Shown here: one piece after another, positions 1 through 5,207 of the stretch
Numbering within the stretch: the first letter of the stretch is position 1
How the letters are laid out: every line of letters starts with the position of its first letter
Source of the DNA: Pseudomonadota bacterium
Lineage (GTDB): Bacteria > Pseudomonadota > Alphaproteobacteria > Rhizobiales > Xanthobacteraceae
Length of the DNA stretch: 5,207 bases
Direction: 5' to 3'
NCBI GenBank assembly: GCA_023431725.1
Contig: JAEYVN010000353.1
Coordinates: 1 to 5,207 of the forward strand
The notes under the pieces: generated by a model
What the model saw: only the letters and a program-made list of their open reading frames with translations
The model's database searches: none
What the model was told of the DNA's origin: nothing
Made by a program: the position numbers and the translations under genes

Positions 1-1
1 G

Positions 2-1024
2 AAGGTCAAGATCGACATCGATCCGAAGGCAGGCAAGATCGACGTCGACCTCACCGACAATCCGCCCTGCGTTCCGTGTGGCATGAATACGTCCCGCGCG
101 GCCGCAACGTCGTCGGTGGTGGGTGCGATCTTCAACAGCCTCGAGCGGGACATTCCGCGCAATGCCGGTTCGTTCCGACGGCTGTCTTTTCAATATGCCG
201 ACGACAGCGTCGTGGCCGCACCGGTGTTTCCGCATAGTTGCTCGACCGCTACGACCAATGTGTCGGAGCGGCTGGTCAACATCACGCAATCGGCGTTTGC
301 GAAGCTGGGCGAGGGACATGGCCTCGCCGAAGGCGGCACCGGGCTTGGTGCGGGCATGGCGGTGTTGTCCGGACAGGACCATCGCCGCGCCAACGCGCGC
401 TATGTCAACCGCATGATGCTGTCGACCAATGGCGGTCCGGCGAGCCCAATGGCCGATGGCTGGGTCAATTACGCGATCCCGGTCATCGCGGGTCTCATGT
501 ATCGCGACAGCGTCGAGATCGACGATCTCAAGCATCCGTTTCTTATCGAGTCCCTGAAGCTTGTGACCGACTCCGCTGGTGCCGGGCGCTATCGCGGCGC
601 GCCTGCGCAGGAGATCGTCTATACGCCTCTGCAGAATCCGGTGCAGGCGGTGATTCCTTGCGACGGACAATACGCGCCGCCGCGCGGTGTGAATGGCGGC
701 CTCAATGGCACACCGGGATCGACGCATCTGGTGCGTGATGGCGGCGAGCAGAAGTTGCCGAATGTCGTGATCGTGCATCTGCAGAAGGGCGAGCGACTGC
801 GCGGCCGCGATTCCGCTGGCGGCGGCTATGGCGATCCGCTGACGCGCGATCCGCAGCGCGTGCTGATCGATGTGCTGGAGGGTTGGGAGACGATCGGCAA
901 GGCGCGCGACGTCTACGGTGTCGTGTTTACAGGCATCATCGACGATGACAGCCTCGCTGTTGACGCAATGGCCACCGAGGCGCAGCGTGCGGAACTTTCG
1001 GCGTCCCGGATGGCGGCGGAGTAG
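2..1024 (+). CDS. hyuB: Hydantoinase B / 5-oxoprolinase-type subunit, 3' part (5' end outside window)
   Basis: Partial gene; 340 residues are visible before the TAG at 1022-1024. The frame is open from base 2 and already reads family sequence (VDLTDNPPCVPCGMN), so the ATG at 83 is an internal Met, not the start. HyuB proteins are usually somewhat over 500 residues, so roughly the N-terminal third lies upstream. Recognisable family segments are PHSCSTATTNVSERLVNITQ, a Gly-rich stretch EGGTGLGAGMAVLSGQD, MLSTNGGPASPMADGW, GAGRYRGAPAQE, and the C-terminal GGGYGDPLTRDPQRVLIDVLEGW followed by ARDVYGVV. Family knowledge: HyuB pairs with HyuA in ATP-dependent opening of hydantoins, N-methylhydantoin or 5-oxoproline in the cytoplasm. 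A hyuA gene is expected just upstream but is not seen. The next gene starts 3 nt after the stop, consistent with one operon. The substrate cannot be assigned: hydantoin, N-methylhydantoin, oxoproline and related acetone/acetophenone carboxylase roles share this fold. Confidence 0.93.
   Translation, partial: KVKIDIDPKAGKIDVDLTDNPPCVPCGMNTSRAAATSSVVGAIFNSLERDIPRNAGSFRRLSFQYADDSVVAAPVFPHSCSTATTNVSERLVNITQSAFAKLGEGHGLAEGGTGLGAGMAVLSGQDHRRANARYVNRMMLSTNGGPASPMADGWVNYAIPVIAGLMYRDSVEIDDLKHPFLIESLKLVTDSAGAGRYRGAPAQEIVYTPLQNPVQAVIPCDGQYAPPRGVNGGLNGTPGSTHLVRDGGEQKLPNVVIVHLQKGERLRGRDSAGGGYGDPLTRDPQRVLIDVLEGWETIGKARDVYGVVFTGIIDDDSLAVDAMATEAQRAELSASRMAAE
1018..1021 (+). promoter_or_regulatory. Ribosome binding site for the amidohydrolase gene
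   Basis: GGAG sits inside the last codons of the hydantoinase B gene, 6 nt before the ATG at 1028 and 9 nt before the ATG at 1031. The site being embedded in the upstream gene suggests translational coupling. The spacing slightly favours the second ATG, which would shorten the protein by one residue. Confidence 0.55.
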
Positions 1025-1027
1025 GAC

Positions 1028-2260
1028 ATGATGGATCTGATCTTGCGGAACGCACGCATTGCCGGCCGGGACGCGACTGCGACCTTCGACATCGGCATTG
1101 CGCAGGGCAGGATCGCCGCGGTGGAGCCGTCGCTTTCGGCGGAGGGCGAAGCCATCGATCTGCACGGCCAACTGGTGACGTCGCCATTCGTCGAGACCCA
1201 TATCCATCTCGACAAATCGAACATCCTCGATCGCTGTCAGGCGCAGAAGGGTGATCTGGAGGAAGCGATCGGCGAGGTCGCGAAGGCCAAGCGCGGCTTC
1301 ACGCCGGAAGACGTCTATGCACGTGCAAAACGGACCCTCGATCGCTGCATCGCGCACGGCACGATGCACATGCGCACGCATCTGGAGGTCGATCCAGGCA
1401 TCGGCCTGCGCAGCCTTGAGGGTATCCTGCCGCTGGTCGACGAATACAAATGGGCGATCGATATCCAGATCTGCATCTTTCCGCAGGAGGGGCTGCTCAA
1501 CAATCCCGGCACCGACGAGTTGATGGTGGAGGCGCTGAAGCGCGGCGGCAAGGTGGTCGGCGCGGCGCCCTATACGGATTCAAGTCCGCACGGGCAGATT
1601 GACCGCGTGTTCGAGATGGCGCGCGAGTTCGATCTGGACATCGACATGCATCTCGATTTCGCGTCGACGCCGGACGACATGGATCTCATTTATGTCTGTG
1701 AACAGACGGAGAAGTTCAAGCGCGGTGGCCGCGTGGCGATCGGCCATGTCACCAAGATGTCTGCCGCGTCGCCCGAATTGTTTCGCGAGCGTGCAAAGCA
1801 GATGGCGGATGCCGGCGTGGCGCTCACCGTATTGCCGTCGACCGACCTCTATCTGATGGGGCGGCATCAGGATCACAGCGTGATGCGCGGTGTCACCCAT
1901 GCGCACAAGCTGCTGCATTGTGGCGTCAATTGCTCGCTCTCGACCAACAACGTGCTGAACCCGTTCACGCCGTTCGGCGATTGCTCGCAGATCCGCATGG
2001 CCAATCTCTATGCCAATATCGCGCAGGTCGGCGCGCAGGGCGATATCCGCGAATGCTTCCATATGGTGACCGAACGTCCCGCGCGTCTGATGCGGCTGCA
2101 GGGCTACGGCATTTCGCCCGGCGATCTTGCGGACCTCCTGGTGTTCGACTGCGAGCGGGTCGAGACCGCAGTCGCCGAGATCGTGCAGCCAGGCCTTGGC
2201 TTCAAGCGCGGCCGCAGGGTCTTCACCCGCCAGCCGGTCGAAATCCATCGACCGCATTGA
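1028..2260 (+). CDS. Cytosine-deaminase-like amidohydrolase with altered active site
   Basis: A 410-residue amidohydrolase-superfamily protein, close in length to E. coli cytosine deaminase CodA. Visible in order: the N-terminal beta-sandwich strand LILRNARI; the HIHLDK motif (H58, H60); RTHLEVD (H118); FPQEG (Q153, matching the CodA substrate-binding Gln156); DMHLDF (H208); GHVTKMSA (H240); LPSTDLYLMGR; STNNVLNPFTPFGD (N307, N308); and the C-terminal GDLADLLVFD returning to the sandwich. By motif alignment, F211 stands where CodA has catalytic Glu217, and N307/N308 stand where CodA has metal-ligand Asp313 and Asp314. It is therefore probably not a classical cytosine deaminase; a different cyclic amide or amidine substrate, altered chemistry, or a non-catalytic role are all open. 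Start: ATG at 1028 directly followed by another ATG at 1031; GGAG at 1018-1021 lies 6 or 9 nt upstream, so either could serve. It begins 3 nt after the hydantoinase stop, implying cotranscription. Confidence 0.92.
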   Translation: MMDLILRNARIAGRDATATFDIGIAQGRIAAVEPSLSAEGEAIDLHGQLVTSPFVETHIHLDKSNILDRCQAQKGDLEEAIGEVAKAKRGFTPEDVYARAKRTLDRCIAHGTMHMRTHLEVDPGIGLRSLEGILPLVDEYKWAIDIQICIFPQEGLLNNPGTDELMVEALKRGGKVVGAAPYTDSSPHGQIDRVFEMAREFDLDIDMHLDFASTPDDMDLIYVCEQTEKFKRGGRVAIGHVTKMSAASPELFRERAKQMADAGVALTVLPSTDLYLMGRHQDHSVMRGVTHAHKLLHCGVNCSLSTNNVLNPFTPFGDCSQIRMANLYANIAQVGAQGDIRECFHMVTERPARLMRLQGYGISPGDLADLLVFDCERVETAVAEIVQPGLGFKRGRRVFTRQPVEIHRPH

Positions 2261-2262
2261 TC

Positions 2263-2270
2263 GGAAGAGG
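2263..2270 (+). promoter_or_regulatory. Ribosome binding site that sets the GTG start at 2280
   Basis: The purine-rich GGAAGAGG lies 9 nt before the GTG at 2280-2282 and just after the amidohydrolase stop at 2258-2260. It supports GTG 2280 rather than the in-frame ATG at 2127, which would give a long N-terminal extension of Arg/Ser-rich sequence overlapping the amidohydrolase by over 130 nt. Confidence 0.7.
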
Positions 2271-2279
2271 ATTGCCATT

Positions 2280-2915
2280 GTGACGACCAGCTATGAGCAA
2301 CGCGGCTACGGCCATCGCGAGATCGGCTTCGGCGAGAAGCCCGGCATCGTGGTGGTCGACCTGCAGCGCGCCTTCACCGATCCCGGCTTCTCGACGGGTG
2401 GCGCGCCACTGGTGCGCAGGGCGGTGGAGAATACGGCGCGGCTGCTGAAGGTGGCCCGTGCTGCGGGTGTCCCGGTCGCGACCTGCTACATGGCCTATCA
2501 CTCCGAACGCGATGCCCCGCACTGGAAGATCGCCGGCATTGCCGAATTGCGTGACGGCGACAAGGGCGCCGAACTTGATCCGGCAATTTCCGATCCCGCC
2601 TACGACTTCGTGCTGCGCAAGGGTGCGCCATCGATCTTCTTCGACACGCCGGCGGCGGCCTATTTCACCAAGAACCGCGTCGATACCATGATCGTGACTG
2701 GCTGCATCACATCGGGCTGCGTGCGGGCGTCGGTGATCGATGCCTTCAGTCTCGGCTTTCGCACCTTCGTGCCGGAGGATTGCGTCGGCGATCACGACGA
2801 CCGCCCGCATCAGGACAATCTGCGCGACGTCGGACTCCGCTACGCCACCATTTCAGGCTGCGATCACATGATCCGCGAGATCGAACACTGGCGCGGGCGT
2901 AACACCGCGACCTGA
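2280..2915 (+). CDS. Isochorismatase-superfamily cysteine amidase, N-carbamoylsarcosine amidase type
   Basis: A 211-residue cytoplasmic cysteine hydrolase. The catalytic triad of the family is visible: D27 in IVVVDLQRAF, K114 in LRKGAPS, and the nucleophile C147 in VTGCITSGCVRAS. The TSGCVRA signature and the DPG after the first motif match N-carbamoylsarcosine amidase more closely than true isochorismatases. The Lys-to-Cys spacing (33 residues) equals that of the Arthrobacter enzyme (K144, C177), as I recall those numbers. Family members release ammonia (and, from N-carbamoyl substrates, CO2) from linear amides. Beside a hydantoinase it plausibly acts on the ring-opened carbamoyl or half-amide product; this is inference. 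The GTG start is chosen for its ribosome binding site, its position 19 nt after the preceding stop, and the conserved N-terminal GFGEKPGIVVVDLQ. A nicotinamidase-like or half-amide amidase role remains possible. Confidence 0.9.
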   Translation: MTTSYEQRGYGHREIGFGEKPGIVVVDLQRAFTDPGFSTGGAPLVRRAVENTARLLKVARAAGVPVATCYMAYHSERDAPHWKIAGIAELRDGDKGAELDPAISDPAYDFVLRKGAPSIFFDTPAAAYFTKNRVDTMIVTGCITSGCVRASVIDAFSLGFRTFVPEDCVGDHDDRPHQDNLRDVGLRYATISGCDHMIREIEHWRGRNTAT

Positions 2916-2924
2916 CATAAACCG

Positions 2925-2930
2925 AAGGGG
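2925..2930 (+). promoter_or_regulatory. Ribosome binding site for the deacetylase-fold gene
   Basis: AAGGGG lies 8 nt before the ATG at 2939, in the 23-nt gap after the amidase stop. This is the widest gap in the window, still too small for an independent terminator plus promoter. Confidence 0.6.
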
Positions 2931-2938
2931 AAGAGCCG

Positions 2939-3820
2939 ATGGCCAAGGACATCCAATGCTGCTTTGCAGTTCATGTCGATGCGGTGGCCGGATGGATCGG
3001 CTCCTATGGTGGCGAGGACTCGCCGGCTGATATCTCCCGAGGCTTGTTCGCCGGTGAAATCGGCACCATGCGCCTGCTGGAGCTTTTCCGGCGCTTCGGC
3101 ATCAAGTCGAGCTGGTTCGTGCCGGGCCATTCGGCGGAGACTTTTCCCGATCAGATGAAGCGCGTCGCCGATGCCGGCCACGAATTCGGCGTACACGGCT
3201 ATACGCATGAGAATCCGATTGCGATGACGCCGGATCAGGAGGAGGCGATCCTCGTCAAATGTATCGACGTGCTGACCGCATGGTCGGGGAAGAAGCCGCG
3301 CGGCTATATTGCGCCGTGGTGGGAGTTGAGCAGCGCGACAGCCAGTCTGCTGCTGAATTACGGTTTCGTCTATGACCACAGCATGTTCCACGATGACTTC
3401 ACGCCTTATTACGTGCGGGTGGGAGATAGCTGGACGCCGATCGACTATTCTCAGCATCCCTCGACCTGGATGAAGCCGCTCGTTCGCGGCACGACCACGC
3501 CGCTGATTGAAATTCCGGCGAGCTGGTATCTCGATGATCTGCCGCCGATGATGTTCATCAAGAAGGCGCCAAACAGCCACGGCTTCGTCAACCCGCGCGA
3601 CATCGAGGAATTGTGGCGCGATCAGTTCGACTGGGTCTATCGCGAGATGGATTACGCGGTATTTCCGATCGCGATCCATCCCGACGTTGCCGGCCGTCCG
3701 CAGGTGTTGCTGATGCTGGAGCGTCTGTACGCCTACATGATCAAGCACCCCGGTGTTCGCTTCGTCACGCTCGGCGAGATGGCCGATGACTTTGCGCGCC
3801 GCCAGCCGTTAAAGGCGTAA
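2939..3820 (+). CDS. Polysaccharide-deacetylase-fold hydrolase, H. pylori PgdA / cyclic imide hydrolase-like
   Basis: A 293-residue carbohydrate-esterase-4 (NodB) fold protein without a signal peptide or membrane segment, so cytoplasmic. Expected metal ligands are visible: D14 in VHVDAVAGW, then H86 and H90 in VHGYTHENP. Other conserved blocks are [15 protein letters not shown] near residue 21, [12 protein letters not shown] (59-70), YIAPWWEL (123-130), [21 protein letters not shown] (145-165), [14 protein letters not shown] (196-209) and [14 protein letters not shown] (246-259). These closely resemble H. pylori PgdA (HP0310), also 293 residues as I recall it. Family knowledge: the same branch includes a Pseudomonas cyclic imide hydrolase and the PuuE allantoinases, which open small cyclic amides rather than deacetylating glycans. 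With a hydantoinase and two further amide hydrolases beside it, a small cyclic imide or ureide substrate is more likely here than peptidoglycan. The substrate is inferred, not shown. Confidence 0.9.
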   Translation: MAKDIQCCFAVHVDAVAGWIGSYGGEDSPADISRGLFAGEIGTMRLLELFRRFGIKSSWFVPGHSAETFPDQMKRVADAGHEFGVHGYTHENPIAMTPDQEEAILVKCIDVLTAWSGKKPRGYIAPWWELSSATASLLLNYGFVYDHSMFHDDFTPYYVRVGDSWTPIDYSQHPSTWMKPLVRGTTTPLIEIPASWYLDDLPPMMFIKKAPNSHGFVNPRDIEELWRDQFDWVYREMDYAVFPIAIHPDVAGRPQVLLMLERLYAYMIKHPGVRFVTLGEMADDFARRQPLKA

Positions 3821-3824
3821 GGCG

Positions 3825-4115
3825 ATGTGTGGCCTGTGCGGCATGTTCGACAATGGCCGGCGTTGGCTCGATGCGCTGTCCGCGCTTAATCCTGCTGCAG
3901 TCCGCCGCGAACGGATGCGGCGTCTTGCAATCGTGCGCCATGTGCTGAAGCCGATGCGTGTCAAGGTCGATGATTTCGAGGGCGCGTGTTTCGTGGTGCG
4001 CAGTCCGACCGGCGCAGCAATTCTGGTCGACAATCTGATGGATCTGTGGCGCGAGGCCGAGCGCAGTGGCAAGCGCCGTCTCGATCCGCTCGACATGACG
4101 GATGGTGACGGGTGA
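3825..4115 (+). CDS. Small MCGLCG protein of unknown function, coupled to the CobW GTPase
   Basis: A 96-residue basic protein that I cannot assign to a characterised family. It begins MCGLCG, giving a CxxC pair (C2, C5), with one further Cys at C55. A charged, Arg-rich helix-like segment follows (about 25-48, with RRERMRRLAIVRHVLKP), then a strand-rich part (VKVDDFEGACFVVRSPTGAAILVDN, about 46-70) and an amphipathic helix (LMDLWREAERS). No signal peptide or membrane segment is seen. The ATG lies 4 nt after the preceding stop, and its own stop overlaps the GTG start of the CobW gene by 4 nt, so the two are translationally coupled. From memory, small MCGLCG-starting proteins recur beside CobW-type genes in rhizobia. 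A metal-binding partner or target of the GTPase is a reasonable guess from the CxxC and the coupling. It is not a glutamine amidotransferase despite starting MCG: the domain is far too short. Confidence 0.8.
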   Translation: MCGLCGMFDNGRRWLDALSALNPAAVRRERMRRLAIVRHVLKPMRVKVDDFEGACFVVRSPTGAAILVDNLMDLWREAERSGKRRLDPLDMTDGDG

Positions 4116-5080
4116 CATCGCGCATCCCGCTGCATGTGCTGACCGGCTTCCTCGGCAGCGGGAAGACGACCCTGCTCAATCGCATTCTTGCGCAACCGGA
4201 ATGGTCCGACAGCGCAATCCTGATCAACGAGATCGGTGCGGTGTCGATCGACCATGATCTGGTCAATCGGATCGAGTCCGGCAACGACGCGGATATTATT
4301 GTCCTGAAGGGTGGCTGCACATGCTGCGCGTTGCGCGGTGACCTCGTTGCGGCCTTGCGCGATCTCTACGTGCGGCGTGCCGATGGATCGATCCCGGCAT
4401 TCGCGCGTGTTATTTTGGAGACGACGGGGCTGGCCGACCCGACGCCTGTTCTCTACACGCTAATCGCAGATCCTGCGTTGCGTCATAAGTTTGAGCGAGG
4501 TGTCGTCATCACCGTGGTCGATGCGATGAACGGCGCCGCGCAGTTAAGTCGTTACATCGAGCCGCGTCGTCAGATCGCACTCGCCGACCGCATCATCATC
4601 ACGAAGACCGACCTCATCGATGGTGTCTATCCCGCAGAATTGATGATGGCGATCGAAGCGATCAATCCTGTTGCGGCAATGATGGACGCAAACGAAGCAG
4701 ACACGCCAGCTGCGCTTCTTGGCGATCAACCGGACATCGCAAAAACCGCTGTGAAACGGTCTTATGGAGGCCATAAGGCCGAGCGCTTAGGCGGCGACGC
4801 TTATGGTTACGATAAGCTGCGCTCGCGAGGCGTGTTGTCGCATGATGCAATTGCATCATGTGGTCCAGAATCGCAGATGAGCGCTTTTGCTGCATTGATG
4901 AGCGAAGCGAGATCGCATCTTAAGCAGTTTGATGATGATCGCAGTGCAGAAATCAGCGCTGAACATTCATCGCATATCGATAGTGTGGCGTTCGAGATCG
5001 ATGCACCCATTGATTGGTCGCCATTTTCAGTTTGGCTTTCACTTCTTCTGCATGCTCATGGCGAAAAATACTTTGTTTAA
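4112..5080 (+). CDS. CobW/G3E-family GTPase (metallochaperone type), prematurely terminated by a frame break
   Basis: The frame runs 322 residues from a GTG overlapping the previous stop (GTGA). G3E GTPase motifs: Walker A GFLGSGKTT (12-20), the metal-binding CxCC in GGCTCCALRGDL (C69, C71, C72), ETTGLADP (103-110), VVDA (135-138) and TKTDL (164-168) for guanine recognition. A poorly conserved linker follows (about 195-285), then the start of the CobW C-terminal domain (IDSVAFEIDAPIDWSPFSVWLSLLLHAHGEK). The frame then reads YFV and stops, whereas the family continues. The missing continuation is found in the -1 frame from about 5068 (see next entry). The family uses GTP hydrolysis to deliver Zn, Co or other metals to client proteins; clients here could be the neighbouring metal hydrolases, which is inference. 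The GTPase domain is intact, so partial function is possible. Base composition falls from about 60% GC or more to about 46% in the last third. Confidence 0.9.
   Translation: MTSRIPLHVLTGFLGSGKTTLLNRILAQPEWSDSAILINEIGAVSIDHDLVNRIESGNDADIIVLKGGCTCCALRGDLVAALRDLYVRRADGSIPAFARVILETTGLADPTPVLYTLIADPALRHKFERGVVITVVDAMNGAAQLSRYIEPRRQIALADRIIITKTDLIDGVYPAELMMAIEAINPVAAMMDANEADTPAALLGDQPDIAKTAVKRSYGGHKAERLGGDAYGYDKLRSRGVLSHDAIASCGPESQMSAFAALMSEARSHLKQFDDDRSAEISAEHSSHIDSVAFEIDAPIDWSPFSVWLSLLLHAHGEKYFV
4761..4806. repeat. Inverted repeat CTTATGG / CCATAAG with a third copy
   Basis: CTTATGG at 4761-4767 is followed after AGG by its reverse complement CCATAAG at 4771-4777, and CTTATGG recurs at 4800-4806. 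The arms are only 7 bp and all lie in the variable linker region of the GTPase gene. A small hairpin is possible but a role is not supported. Confidence 0.5.
4841..4860. repeat. Perfect 20-bp palindrome inside the CobW-like gene
   Basis: The arm CATGATGCAA is followed immediately by its exact reverse complement TTGCATCATG, with no spacer or mismatch. It lies in the AT-rich linker-coding part of the GTPase gene and encodes HDAIAS. The symmetry stops at the flanking bases. It could be a protein-binding operator, a remnant of transferred DNA, or chance; no function is assigned. Confidence 0.8.
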
Positions 5081-5207
5081 AGGCTATTCTAAGCGTTGCT
5101 GAATGGGATGCGCCGGTATCGCTGGATGGTGTCCATCACGTTGTTTACCCGCCGCGTCATCTTGCGCGCAGGCATTCCGTAACTGGCGTTTCGCGTCTTG
5201 TATTCAT
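5068..5207 (+). pseudogene. Displaced C-terminal end of the CobW GTPase in the -1 frame, running off the window
   Basis: Read in the frame starting at 5068, the sequence gives ILCLKAILSVAEWDAPVSLD, then GVHHVVYPPRHL and, close to the right edge, SRLVF. This is the expected end of a CobW C-terminal domain (family pattern HGEKILRVKG..., GVQHV.HPP, SRLVFI). It joins HGEK of the upstream frame if one base is restored in, or one -1 slip occurs at, the A5 run at 5064-5068. The TAA at 5078-5080 in the upstream frame is therefore a consequence of the frame break, not a true gene end. No stop in this frame occurs before the window ends. The cause could be a real one-base deletion, a sequencing error in the homopolymer, or recoding. 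Confidence 0.85.

Noticed and set aside
7..43. Direct repeat CAAGATCGAC at 7-16 and 34-43
   Set aside because: The copies are only 10 bp and in the same reading phase, encoding the alternating KID/KID strand residues of the hydantoinase; protein-level repetition explains it.
83..85. ATG as a possible start of the hydantoinase B gene
   Set aside because: The frame is open to base 2 and already encodes the family's conserved VDLTDNPPCVP segment, so the gene begins upstream of the window.
1580..2278. Minus-strand open frame of 232 codons
   Set aside because: It is antisense to the amidohydrolase motifs on the plus strand; its composition is typical of a shadow frame.
2127..2279. In-frame upstream extension of the amidase gene from the ATG at 2127
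   Set aside because: It would overlap the amidohydrolase by 134 nt and add Ser/Arg-rich residues unlike the family; the GTG at 2280 has a well-placed ribosome binding site.
2261..2279. Possible promoter or terminator in the gaps between genes (also 2916-2938)
   Set aside because: The gaps are 19 and 23 nt and contain ribosome binding sites; no stem-loop with a T run or paired -35/-10 boxes is visible.
2864..3748. Long open frame of 294 codons on the minus strand
   Set aside because: It lies opposite the strongly conserved deacetylase-fold gene, its translation is His/Arg-rich low-grade sequence typical of antisense frames in GC-rich DNA, and it shows no family motif.
3825..3842. N-terminal MCGLCG as a class II glutamine amidotransferase start
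   Set aside because: Those domains start with a catalytic Cys2 but are around 200 residues or more with further motifs; this protein has 96 residues and none of them.
5081..5207. The region after the TAA at 5080 as an intergenic spacer
   Set aside because: It translates in the -1 frame into a recognisable CobW C-terminus, so it is displaced coding sequence.

Overview
The window is a compact, one-direction (+ strand) gene cluster from a GC-rich bacterium. Codon use, the style of the proteins and the gene neighbourhood suggest an alphaproteobacterium of the Bradyrhizobium/Rhodopseudomonas/Afipia type. That placement is a judgement from sequence style, not a search result.

Layout from left to right: (1) the 3' two-thirds of a hydantoinase B / 5-oxoprolinase-type gene that enters from the left edge (2-1024). 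(2) A cytosine-deaminase-like amidohydrolase (1028-2260). (3) An isochorismatase-superfamily amidase of the N-carbamoylsarcosine amidase type, starting at a GTG (2280-2915). (4) A cytoplasmic polysaccharide-deacetylase-fold hydrolase resembling Helicobacter pylori PgdA and cyclic imide hydrolases (2939-3820). (5) A small, unrecognised 96-residue protein that begins MCGLCG (3825-4115). (6) A CobW/G3E-family GTPase (4112-5080) whose reading frame breaks near its C-terminus; the rest of the C-terminal domain continues in the -1 frame to the right edge. Gaps between genes are 3, 19, 23 and 4 nt, followed by a 4-nt overlap. No terminator or internal promoter is evident, so this is most likely a single operon that extends beyond both edges.

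Functionally, four successive genes encode hydrolases of cyclic or linear amide bonds (hydantoin, cyclic amidine/imide, carbamoyl-amide). The simplest reading is a catabolic or nitrogen-scavenging route for a cyclic ureide or imide: ring opening by the hydantoinase and/or the imidase-like protein, then hydrolysis of the linear carbamoyl or half-amide product by the Cys amidase. The CobW GTPase and its translationally coupled MCGLCG partner probably serve metal supply for the metal-dependent hydrolases. The true substrate cannot be read from the sequence.

The most notable points are these. The amidohydrolase keeps the His metal ligands and the FPQEG motif of cytosine deaminase, but has Phe and Asn where CodA has its catalytic Glu217 and metal-ligand Asp313. 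The cobW-like gene has a one-base frame break in an A5 run. Its 3' part is markedly AT-richer than the rest of the window and holds a perfect 20-bp palindrome. The small MCGLCG protein is an uncharacterised, apparently GTPase-linked family.
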